This document shows positions 1 to 6,241 of a stretch of 12,124 nucleotides of DNA, piece after piece; the first letter of the stretch is position 1, and each line of letters opens with the position of its first letter. Position numbers and translations under genes: made by a program. Location of the stretch: assembly GCA_910585035.1 (NCBI GenBank), contig CAJUEF010000020.1:11814-23937 (forward strand), in the 5' to 3' direction. The stretch is from an uncultured Christensenellaceae bacterium (GTDB lineage: Bacteria; Bacillota; Clostridia; Christensenellales; MGBC116941). The notes beneath the pieces were generated by a model. That model worked only from the letters and a program-made list of their open reading frames with translations, was not told where the DNA came from and ran no database searches.

Positions 1-1775
1 TTATAGCTGTCGCCGCATATGTCCTCCTTTGAAGCTTGCGCCATAAAAGTATTCACCTTTAGAGGTTTTGCCATTAAATAAGTTAGATTACACCTTTGAT
101 TTTTATTTCCCCTGCACAAATTTTCGCTTAACACCATTGGCTTTCCGCAAAATTTACTTACTGTCTTTTCAATTTTATACTTACATTCTCTATTTCCGCC
201 ACATCCATTTACGCTTACCTCACAGCGGTAAGCGCCCGCTATGTTCATTACGCAAACGTCATGCACCATAACATCGAAGATGGTTAACTCATCTCTAATA
301 TTTTTTTCAATGTCGCTCTCAAACCGCACATCGTTTTTTATCTCGCTGTTCATCCCCATAAGCAGCGATGAAACCCCTTTAAACTGACGGCTTAACAGCT
401 CATTTCCATCATCTTTCCCCATTTTGCTTTTATTAATTATCCTAACCTTTTCAGCCGACCTTTTAATGGCGCTGATAATTCCCGCTTCATTTACACATTC
501 TTTCATCTCCGCCTTTGAAGGTTCTTTTCCCAGCAACACATCCTCAGTTATCTGCTCAAAAGCTCCATATGTGGACAAAAAGTCCTCCTCCCAGCACTTT
601 TTGTGCCACACACAGTCTCTGCACACCTCGTCTGCCGCTTCCTTAACCACCACGCTAATCTCCACCTCACCATGGTTATTAAGTTTCGCACTGTCGCAAA
701 ACAGCTCAGACATAGTTTGAAATAGTCTTGAAAGGTTGTCTATCTTTTCTCTGGCAAGCCTGTTGTATTTCTCCACGTAATACCGTTCCTCACGACTTTT
801 GTTCAGCGTGTTGCAAAGCAGTTCTTTTATTCTGTCCATTAACACCGGCGGTATTAAGGTAAGAATTGCTCCGGATGCTACACTGCACTGTATAGGTAGT
901 ATAACAAAGGAAGAACCGCTGATATATATTGTAAGAAGTGAATTTGCCGCAATATATGCAGCCACGCTTCCAAGCCTGTGAAACCTGTTTGCCAGTCCTC
1001 CGAAAAATCCGCACACCCCCATTGAGCCTATAATGTAAATACTGCTGCCGCCAAGGCTTGCACAAAGGCCGCAGAGCACCCCGGCAGCCGCCCCAACCGT
1101 GCTGCCGAAGATATAGCCAAAGCCCATAGTAAGTAAACCTGCAAGAACAACATTAACTTCAAAGGCCCCTATTTTCATTCCACCTGTAAAAATAACCAAA
1201 ATACACAGACAGAACACCACGCATATAGCCTCGTCATCAGTTAATCTGCTTCTCTTTTTGTGTACAAACAGAGCGCCGGCTGTTTTATCGTAAATGAACA
1301 GACACATAATGCTCGTTGCGGCTTCAAAAACCCCAACCGTTGCAAAAAAACGTCCGCCCATATTGAAAAGGAAGATACTTATGATGGAAAAAAATATATA
1401 TACCGATTTAAGTAATCTCGCTTTTTCCACCTTAAACCGCTGGCTAACCAGCGTTAAAACAAAGAGGCACGAAGCAGTAACCAGCATTCCGGAAAAATGT
1501 ATATCCGGGACAAGAGAGAGCCACCCTATGTAACATCCTATAAGCGCGGATTTATAATAGGAAGAATACATAAGCATGCACACAAAGTAGCCTTGTCCAA
1601 ATGGATGAATCACATCCATTATGCTGCATCTGCTCAAAAAAATTCCAACTGCCATTGCTAAAGCGTTATAGGCTATTTTTTTCATATCTGTGTCTATCAG
1701 CAGTTCTCTTATGCCGCCAAGAAAAACACTTCTCTTTTCTTTAAGCCCGTCGACCAGCGCCAAAATACTGTTCAT
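1..1775 (-). CDS. spoIIE: Stage II sporulation protein E (SpoIIE), partial, C-terminus beyond left edge
   Basis: An uninterrupted reading frame of 591 codons runs from ATG (1775-1773) off the left edge; no stop lies in the window. SpoIIE is the membrane serine phosphatase that dephosphorylates SpoIIAA to release sigma-F in the forespore, and it also acts at the asymmetric septum (family knowledge). The first ~330 residues are rich in hydrophobic segments, as in the polytopic region I of the B. subtilis protein. A soluble middle region follows with C385-x2-C388-x5-C394-W395, a cysteine cluster typical of clostridial SpoIIE. The visible part ends at residues 586-591 (ICGDSY), where D589 aligns with metal-binding D610 of B. 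subtilis SpoIIE, so almost the whole PP2C domain is cut off. A GGGG stretch 9 bases upstream serves as ribosome binding site. It is transcribed away from the polysaccharide genes and is probably chromosomal backbone. Confidence 0.93.
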   Translation of the reverse strand, partial: MNSILALVDGLKEKRSVFLGGIRELLIDTDMKKIAYNALAMAVGIFLSRCSIMDVIHPFGQGYFVCMLMYSSYYKSALIGCYIGWLSLVPDIHFSGMLVTASCLFVLTLVSQRFKVEKARLLKSVYIFFSIISIFLFNMGGRFFATVGVFEAATSIMCLFIYDKTAGALFVHKKRSRLTDDEAICVVFCLCILVIFTGGMKIGAFEVNVVLAGLLTMGFGYIFGSTVGAAAGVLCGLCASLGGSSIYIIGSMGVCGFFGGLANRFHRLGSVAAYIAANSLLTIYISGSSFVILPIQCSVASGAILTLIPPVLMDRIKELLCNTLNKSREERYYVEKYNRLAREKIDNLSRLFQTMSELFCDSAKLNNHGEVEISVVVKEAADEVCRDCVWHKKCWEEDFLSTYGAFEQITEDVLLGKEPSKAEMKECVNEAGIISAIKRSAEKVRIINKSKMGKDDGNELLSRQFKGVSSLLMGMNSEIKNDVRFESDIEKNIRDELTIFDVMVHDVCVMNIAGAYRCEVSVNGCGGNRECKYKIEKTVSKFCGKPMVLSENLCRGNKNQRCNLTYLMAKPLKVNTFMAQASKEDICGDSY

Positions 1776-1821
1776 AGCCTATAACCCCTTTACCATCCTT
1801 ATCTGTCCTTGTTACAGGCTT

Positions 1822-1854
1822 AGTATACTCTTATATTAAAAAATAAGTTGTCGC
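1822..1854 (-). promoter_or_regulatory. Candidate Spo0A-type promoter of spoIIE
   Basis: Reading on the minus strand, TATACT (1827-1822) is a good -10 element about 47 bases upstream of the spoIIE start. No recognisable sigma-A -35 hexamer lies 17 bases further up. Instead a TTGTCG core, resembling a Spo0A box (consensus TTGTCGAA), lies on the plus strand at 1848-1853. Spo0A-activated sigma-A promoters such as B. subtilis spoIIE commonly lack a good -35 and carry 0A boxes there. Only part of the box matches, so this is tentative. Confidence 0.3.
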
Positions 1855-2127
1855 TTTGCCTTTGGCAGTTTATGACGGTTTTTAAAATTATTCAAAGATT
1901 ATTCCATTTAAATTTTCTTTTTTGGAAAAAATGTCTTTAATTTCTAAAAAAGATGATAAAAAATTTTAATATGTCATAAGACAGTTTATCCATGGGATTA
2001 TATAAATGCACGAAATAAACCGTATCGCTATTATTGATAATAGGTTAGAATAAGGGTTACTAAAACAACAGCAAAAAGCAAATTTAAAAATAAAATTATA
2101 TTTAATGAAGAAAATTAATAAATTTGA
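1855..2127. other. AT-rich intergenic stretch, no gene seen
   Basis: About 270 bases of strongly AT-rich sequence lie between the spoIIE upstream region and the end of the ribbon-helix-helix gene. Both strands are broken by stops, and no tRNA-like fold, clear terminator or repeat family was seen. The only small structure is a TGCC-TTT-GGCA dyad near 1856-1866. Confidence 0.5.
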
Positions 2128-2310
2128 TTATTCCTTTTGTTGCTCATCTAGGTCATCCAAAGCGTTTTTCACTGCTTCCACAACAAATAAACTAAAATTG
2201 CATTTGGTTCCCTTAATCGCTTCTTCAACTCTTTCAATTACAGCGTTTGGAAACCTCACTGATTTATTGGTAAGAGTTTTGGGCGCCGGAATTTTAAATT
2301 CTTTTCTCAT
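2128..2310 (-). CDS. Small ribbon-helix-helix (CopG/Arc-like) DNA-binding protein
   Basis: This 60-residue protein has the layout of a ribbon-helix-helix fold. A short polar N-terminus is followed by the strand KSVRFP (about residues 16-21), an amphipathic helix (about 22-35), a turn, and a second helix beginning NFSLFVVEAV (about 38-47). RHH proteins dimerise and place the paired strands in the DNA major groove, usually as repressors or antitoxins. The start is ATG at 2310 with GGGG 6-9 bases upstream. No toxin gene is beside it, so there is no evidence for a toxin-antitoxin pair. It is convergent with nothing and starts only 30 bases from the plus-strand helix-turn-helix ORF. Its target is unknown; a free-standing regulator or a remnant of a mobile element are both possible. 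Confidence 0.7.
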   Translation of the reverse strand: MRKEFKIPAPKTLTNKSVRFPNAVIERVEEAIKGTKCNFSLFVVEAVKNALDDLDEQQKE

Positions 2311-2340
2311 TTCTGCCCCGTTTTTTTACCTTGTATCTTC

Positions 2341-2565
2341 TTGTTTTTTTGCCAAAAGAAAAAGACAGAAGATAGAAAAATAAGCACATATTATTTAAGA
2401 AATAAATGTGGATATAATAATTTAGATAGTAAAACCATTGAAAGATTAATGTCTGACCAGTCAGTATCAACAAATACCATTAATTCTCTTTGCAATATTT
2501 TACATTGCAACATAGCGGATATAATGACCTTTATTCCTGATAATGATAACCCTGATGACCATTAA
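2341..2565 (+). CDS. Small Cro/CI-type helix-turn-helix protein, N-terminus abnormal (possible remnant)
   Basis: From about residue 13 the translation matches small Xre/YozG-like regulators: ISTYYLRNKCG as the first helix region, KTIERLM as recognition-helix region, then VSTNTINSLCNILHC and an IADIMTFIPD tail that is typical of the family. These proteins normally begin ISYxxLWKxM before the first helix. Here the N-terminus is a lysine-rich run after a TTG codon at 2341, with no purine-rich ribosome binding site in front. The frame stays open upstream to the stop at 2260-2262 but contains no ATG, GTG or TTG other than 2341. The likely original start has been lost or altered, so the ORF may be an untranslated remnant or may start at the weak TTG. 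It is divergent from the ribbon-helix-helix gene with only 30 bases between starts. Confidence 0.45.
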   Translation: MFFCQKKKTEDRKISTYYLRNKCGYNNLDSKTIERLMSDQSVSTNTINSLCNILHCNIADIMTFIPDNDNPDDH

Positions 2566-2638
2566 AAAAATAATTAACATACCCTGTATAGCAGTACATG
2601 AAATAGAATTTATGTTTTTAAATCCAATGCCGCTTTTC

Positions 2639-2661
2639 CTTGCCAAAGTATACTGGACAAG
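2639..2661. repeat. Imperfect 23-bp dyad upstream of the nonulosonate genes
   Basis: CTTGCCA and TGGACAAG flank the palindrome AGTATACT (2647-2654), giving an operator-like dyad with one bulged base. The same 8-bp palindrome also overlaps the candidate spoIIE -10 at 1822-1829. It lies about 110 bases before the first nonulosonate gene. Regulatory function is speculative. Confidence 0.3.
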
Positions 2662-2702
2662 CAATTATAAGGTGTGTTAAAATTAAACTCAACAGTAATA
2701 AT

Positions 2703-2745
2703 TTTGCAGAGTTTCGCCAATAATTATACTTAATATTAAATTGGC
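2703..2745 (+). promoter_or_regulatory. Candidate promoter with overlapping inverted repeat for the nonulosonate operon
   Basis: TTTGCA (2703-2708), a 16-base spacer and TATACT (2725-2730) form a plausible sigma-A promoter, placing the transcript start near 2737 and the gene start about 32 bases later. A 6-bp inverted repeat, GCCAAT (2716-2721) and ATTGGC (2740-2745), straddles the -10 box with 24 bases between half-site centres, as a repressor operator might. The -35 is mediocre, so confidence is limited. Confidence 0.35.
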
Positions 2746-2768
2746 AAATATTTGGGGATGATTAATTA

Positions 2769-3815
2769 ATGGAAATAAAAAACTTTTTAATAAACGAAGA
2801 TTGCACCATGCTGGAAGCTATGGAGCAGTTAAACAACGCCATTAAAAAAATATTGTTTGTAACAAAAAGCGGCAGCTTTGTTGCCACAATAACAGATGGC
2901 GACATAAGAAGGTGGATACTTGCCAAAGGTTCGCTTAATGCACAGGTAAAGGATGTAGCAAATTATAAGCCCAAATTTTTAAGAGAGGGGCAAAAATCCA
3001 TTGCAAAAAAATATTTAAAAGAACATTCCATTGAAGCCGTTCCCATTTTAAATGACGAAAATAAAATTATTTCTATTGTTTTAAGAGATGAAAAAAATAT
3101 CGAATTAATGAACAGCTTAAATATCCCTGTGGTTATAATGGCGGGAGGTCTTGGCACAAGGCTTTATCCTTATACTAAAATACTGCCAAAACCCCTTATT
3201 CCAATTGGCGACATCCCTATTCTGCAGCGCATTATAGACCGTTTTAACAGCGTGGGCTGTGATGATTTTTATGTTATAGTCAATCATAAAAAGAACATGA
3301 TAAAAGCGTATTTTAACGAGATTGAAAAAGGTTATAACATTCATTATATCGACGAGGCAAAACCCCTTGGCACAGGTGGCGGACTTAGTCTTTTGAAAGA
3401 CATAATTAAAGAGACTTTTGTGCTTTCCAACTGCGATATATTAATAGATGCTGATTACGAAAAGATTTACAGGCAGCATAAATCACGGGGCAACATTATC
3501 ACCATGGTGTGCTCGGTGAAAAAGATAAATATTCCTTATGGAGTAATTGATATTGACAGTGATGGAAACATAGAATCTATGAAAGAAAAGCCGGAATATT
3601 CTTTTATCACAAACACGGGTATGTATTTTGCGGAGCCAAAGGTTATTGACGAATTAAAAAATAATGAAGCAACAGGCTTTCCCGATATTATTCAAAAATA
3701 TAAGGATGCAGGAGAAAAAATAGGAGTTTACCCAATAAGTGAAACGGCATGGATGGATATGGGACAGTTAAATGAACTGGAGCAAATGAGAAAAAAAATA
3801 GAACAGCATGAATAA
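2769..3815 (+). CDS. ptmE: CBS-domain sugar-1-phosphate nucleotidyltransferase (PtmE-like, putative GlcN-1-P guanylyltransferase)
   Basis: This 348-residue protein joins two modules. Residues 1-115 form a CBS-domain pair (for example FVATITDGDIRRWIL at 37-51 and the second repeat around 85-106). Residues 120-345 form a nucleotidyltransferase with AGGLGTRLYPYTKILPKPL at 125-143, a metal-binding NCD at 221-223 and a WMDMGQ segment at 328-333. The same fusion is known from Campylobacter PtmE, which makes GDP-glucosamine at the entry to legionaminic acid synthesis; the two genes that follow support that assignment. The donor nucleotide and sugar cannot be read from sequence, so another hexose-1-phosphate is possible. 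CBS pairs often sense adenine nucleotides. The start ATG follows GGGGA at 9 bases; an ATG at 2758 meets a stop at once. It is the first gene of a three-gene operon. Confidence 0.85.
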   Translation: MEIKNFLINEDCTMLEAMEQLNNAIKKILFVTKSGSFVATITDGDIRRWILAKGSLNAQVKDVANYKPKFLREGQKSIAKKYLKEHSIEAVPILNDENKIISIVLRDEKNIELMNSLNIPVVIMAGGLGTRLYPYTKILPKPLIPIGDIPILQRIIDRFNSVGCDDFYVIVNHKKNMIKAYFNEIEKGYNIHYIDEAKPLGTGGGLSLLKDIIKETFVLSNCDILIDADYEKIYRQHKSRGNIITMVCSVKKINIPYGVIDIDSDGNIESMKEKPEYSFITNTGMYFAEPKVIDELKNNEATGFPDIIQKYKDAGEKIGVYPISETAWMDMGQLNELEQMRKKIEQHE

Positions 3816-3826
3816 AGCATGCTGTT
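3802..3826 (+). repeat. 9-bp hairpin between ptmE-like and synthase genes
   Basis: AACAGCATG (3802-3810), a 7-base loop and CATGCTGTT (3818-3826) form a perfect stem that contains the upstream gene's TAA stop at 3813-3815 in its loop. The following TTTAAAAAT has no long U-run, so a strong terminator is unlikely. It may be a partial attenuator or mRNA-stabilising stem between the first and second genes. Confidence 0.5.
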
Positions 3827-3850
3827 TAAAAATCTATGCAAGGAGAATTT

Positions 3851-4846
3851 ATGAAAACATTTATAATTGCGGAAGCCGGCGTTAATCATAACGGAAGCAT
3901 GGAAACTGCAAAAAAGCTTATCGACGCTGCAAAAAAGGCTGGAGCAAGCGCCGTTAAGTTTCAAACTTTTATTTCTGAAAATTTGGTGTCTAAAATTGCT
4001 AAAAAGGCTGAATACCAGGAAAAACAGACGGGAAGCAGCGAATCACAACTGGATATGATAAAAAAGCTTGAGCTTTCCTTTAATGATTTTAAAGAGCTTA
4101 AAGCCTACTGCGATAAAACAGATATTATGTTTTTATCAACTCCCTTTGATATAGAAAGCATTGACTTTCTTGCCGGGCTTAATATGCCTATATGGAAAAT
4201 ACCTTCAGGAGAAATAACCAACTTACCCTATCTTGAGCATATTGCCTCATACAAAAAACCCGTTATCCTCTCTACCGGCATGAGCACCATGGAGGAAATA
4301 CAAGCCGCCATTGAAGTTTTAAATAACGGAGGAACAAAGGATATTACTCTGCTTCACTGCACCACCGAATATCCTGCTATTCTTTCGGATATTAATTTAA
4401 AAGCAATGGAAACCATGAGGCGTAAATTTAATTTGCCTGTGGGATATTCAGACCACACGGAAGGAATAGAAGTAGCCGTTGCGGCATGTGCTCTTGGCGC
4501 AGCCATTATTGAAAAACACTTTACCCTTGATAAAAATATGGAAGGTCCCGATCATAAAGCAAGCCTTGAGCCAAATGAGCTGGCGGCTCTTGTAAGCGCC
4601 GTTGAAAATGTTAATACCGCTCTTGGAGACGGTGATAAACATCCATTTAAAATGGAAATAAAAAATGCTGCCGTTGCCAGAAAGAGTATAGTGGCAAAGG
4701 CAGACATAAGTAAAGGCGAAATACTCACAGAAAATAACATTACGGTAAAAAGACCGGGAACGGGCATAAGCCCTATGGAATGGCACAGAATAATAGGAAC
4801 AAGGGCAATTCGTGATTTTGCTGAAGATGAGCTTATAGAAATATAA
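3851..4846 (+). CDS. legI: Nonulosonic acid synthase, NeuB/LegI family (N,N'-diacetyllegionaminate or N-acetylneuraminate synthase)
   Basis: The enzyme condenses phosphoenolpyruvate with a six-carbon N-acetylated sugar to make a nine-carbon acid in the cytoplasm. The 331-residue protein has the usual NeuB length and two domains. A TIM barrel occupies about 1-260, with IIAEAGVNHNGS at 5-16, KFQTF at 36-40, IPSGE at 117-121, and metal-binding histidines in SDHTEG (H202) and EKHFT (H223). A C-terminal SAF/antifreeze-like lid covers about 275-331, beginning ARKSIVA and including RPGTGI. ITNLPYL at 122-128 and GPDHKASLEP at 232-241 fit the LegI branch, and the PtmE-like neighbour favours legionaminate over sialate, but that is inference. 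The start at 3851 is chosen because AAGGAG (3840-3845) sits 5 bases upstream; an in-frame ATG at 3836 lies ahead of this site and is rejected. Confidence 0.9.
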   Translation: MKTFIIAEAGVNHNGSMETAKKLIDAAKKAGASAVKFQTFISENLVSKIAKKAEYQEKQTGSSESQLDMIKKLELSFNDFKELKAYCDKTDIMFLSTPFDIESIDFLAGLNMPIWKIPSGEITNLPYLEHIASYKKPVILSTGMSTMEEIQAAIEVLNNGGTKDITLLHCTTEYPAILSDINLKAMETMRRKFNLPVGYSDHTEGIEVAVAACALGAAIIEKHFTLDKNMEGPDHKASLEPNELAALVSAVENVNTALGDGDKHPFKMEIKNAAVARKSIVAKADISKGEILTENNITVKRPGTGISPMEWHRIIGTRAIRDFAEDELIEI

Positions 4847-4870
4847 ATCAATTTTTACAGGTGATATGTT

Positions 4871-5563
4871 ATGAATATTGCAGTGATAACTGCCCGCTCA
4901 GGGTCAAAAGGGCTAAAAGATAAAAATATAAAACCTCTTATGGGTCTGCCTCTTATGGGTTACACTATAAAGGCGGCTATGGAATCCCATTGTTTTGATG
5001 AAATAATGGTATCTACAGATTCCCCAAAATATGCTGAAATTGCAAAAGAGCTTGGAGCAAAAGTGCCTTTTTTAAGAAGCGCTGAAAATTCAGCGGATAA
5101 CGCATCCTCATGGGATACGGTTAGGGAGGTGCTCATCGCTTATAAAGATATGGGACAAACCTTTGATACTGTGACTCTTTTACAACCTACCTCTCCTCTT
5201 AGAACCGCTCAAAACATAATTGATGGATATGCCCTTATGAAGCAAAAAAAAGCCAATGCCATCATCGCTGTATGCGAGCCGGAACACAGCCCACTACTTT
5301 GTAATACTCTTGATGACAGTCTTTGCATGGATGGTTTTCTTTCAAAAGCTGCCCAGGGCAGAAGGCAGGAACATCAAAAGTACTACCGGGTTAGCGGCGC
5401 TCTTTACATAATCAAGACCGATATTATAATGTCTAAAGAAGATATATACAGCGAAAATACCTATGCTCTTATAATGGATAAACGCCAGTCAGTGGATATT
5501 GACGATGAAATGGATTTTGCCATTGCAGAAGCTTTGATGTCATCACATAATTTTGTCAAATGA
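4871..5563 (+). CDS. legF: CMP-nonulosonate synthetase, NeuA/LegF family cytidylyltransferase
   Basis: This 230-residue enzyme activates the nine-carbon acid with CTP to give a CMP-sugar for transfer onto a glycan or protein. Its family motifs are all present: the nucleotide-binding ARSGSKGLKDKNI at 8-20, STDSPKYAEIA at 48-58, LLQPTSPLR at 103-111, the RVSGALYI segment at 173-180, and the acidic VDIDDEMDF at 208-216 that binds the metal. AGGTG at 4859-4863 precedes the ATG by 7 bases. It lies 24 bases after the synthase, so the two are surely co-transcribed. The TGA stop at 5561-5563 is inside the shared terminator hairpin. No matching sialyl- or legionaminyl-transferase is in the window. Whether the substrate is legionaminic, neuraminic or another acid is not decided by sequence. 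Confidence 0.88.
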   Translation: MNIAVITARSGSKGLKDKNIKPLMGLPLMGYTIKAAMESHCFDEIMVSTDSPKYAEIAKELGAKVPFLRSAENSADNASSWDTVREVLIAYKDMGQTFDTVTLLQPTSPLRTAQNIIDGYALMKQKKANAIIAVCEPEHSPLLCNTLDDSLCMDGFLSKAAQGRRQEHQKYYRVSGALYIIKTDIIMSKEDIYSENTYALIMDKRQSVDIDDEMDFAIAEALMSSHNFVK

Positions 5564-5599
5564 TAAAAGCCTGTCTAAAACAGACAGGCTTTTATCATT
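5559..5599. terminator. Bidirectional terminator shared by convergent operons
   Basis: AATGATAAAAGCCTGTCT (5559-5576) and its exact reverse complement (5582-5599) form an 18-bp perfect stem around a 5-base loop. Because the outer stem is A-rich on one side and T-rich on the other, each strand gives a GC-containing stem core (AGCCTGTCT) followed by a T-rich tract. It can therefore end transcripts from both sides. The stop codon of the plus-strand gene is inside the left arm, and the minus-strand stop begins at the last base of the right arm. Confidence 0.9.
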
Positions 5600-6216
5600 C
5601 ATTCCTCTGCATCAGAATCATATCTTTTTGGTTGCTCATGTCCTTCAACAATGTCTTCCGCTTTAAGAACCGACATTATAGTGCCCCAAACACAAAGGCA
5701 GTCAAACCAAAAACTCATATGGGAAACATAGTATCCATCCAGCCTTGCTTTTTCTTCAGGTGGTATTTTATCTCTTCCGTTTATTTGCGCCCAGCCAGTA
5801 AGCCCGGGAAGCACACCGTTTGCCCCATATTTATCCCGCTTTTCAATAAGCTCTTTATCCGCCTTTATTACCGGTCTTGGTCCAACTATAGACATATCGC
5901 CTTTAACAATGTTAATTAATTGGGGAAGCTCATCAAGAGAGGTTTTTCTAAGAAATTTCCCTACTCGCGTAATATGCTTATTTGCGTCGTTTAACTCCCC
6001 TGTCGGTACGTATCTTGGCGTATCCGCTTTCATTGTTCGAAATTTATATATGCGAAACAGTTTCTTATTAATTCCAACACGCTTTTGTCTAAAGAATATC
6101 GGTCCTCTTGAATCCATTTTAATGGCAATTATTATTATTAAAAAAACAGGAGAGAATACGGCAAGCCCTATTAGAGACAGTATAATATCTATAATACGTT
6201 TAACATGTATATACAA
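5599..6216 (-). CDS. Initiating sugar transferase (monotopic phosphoglycosyl transferase)
   Basis: This enzyme moves a sugar phosphate from a UDP-sugar to undecaprenyl phosphate at the cytoplasmic membrane face, starting assembly of a surface glycan. The 205-residue length is that of the short PglC/EpsL-like catalytic core without the extra membrane helices of WbaP-type enzymes. Residues 8-33 form the re-entrant hydrophobic helix with the characteristic Ser-Pro break (S22-P23). RIYKFRTM at 55-62, the catalytic Asp-Glu pair in SLDELPQL (D95, E96), VGPRP at 111-115 and PGLTGWAQINGR at 137-148 are all intact. The start is TTG at 6216: AGGGGAG lies 8 bases upstream, and nearby ATG codons are out of frame. 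It follows the LCP gene by 25 bases in the same operon. The sugar donor cannot be determined. Confidence 0.93.
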   Translation of the reverse strand: MYIHVKRIIDIILSLIGLAVFSPVFLIIIIAIKMDSRGPIFFRQKRVGINKKLFRIYKFRTMKADTPRYVPTGELNDANKHITRVGKFLRKTSLDELPQLINIVKGDMSIVGPRPVIKADKELIEKRDKYGANGVLPGLTGWAQINGRDKIPPEEKARLDGYYVSHMSFWFDCLCVWGTIMSVLKAEDIVEGHEQPKRYDSDAEE

Positions 6217-6241
6217 GCTCCATTCTCCCCTTATATTGAAA

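Noticed and set aside
424..720. 98-codon plus-strand ORF opposite spoIIE
   Set aside because: It is antisense to the SpoIIE middle region, including the cysteine cluster; no start signal.
790..1065. 91-codon minus-strand ORF inside spoIIE
   Set aside because: It lies in another frame of the intact spoIIE reading frame, and its composition is not protein-like.
1776..2127. Possible tRNA or small RNA in the AT-rich gap
   Set aside because: No cloverleaf, T-loop motif or strong hairpin with a T-run was seen on either strand.
2105..2383. 92-codon plus-strand ORF over the ribbon-helix-helix gene
   Set aside because: It is antisense to a gene with a recognisable fold, has no ribosome binding site, and its translation resembles no family.
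2128..2565. Toxin-antitoxin pair
   Set aside because: Both small ORFs are DNA-binding types in opposite directions with no toxin-like partner, so the pairing is not supported.
3836..3850. Upstream ATG start for the NeuB/LegI-family synthase
   Set aside because: The AAGGAG site lies between this ATG and 3851, and NeuB proteins begin right at the KTFIIAEAG strand.
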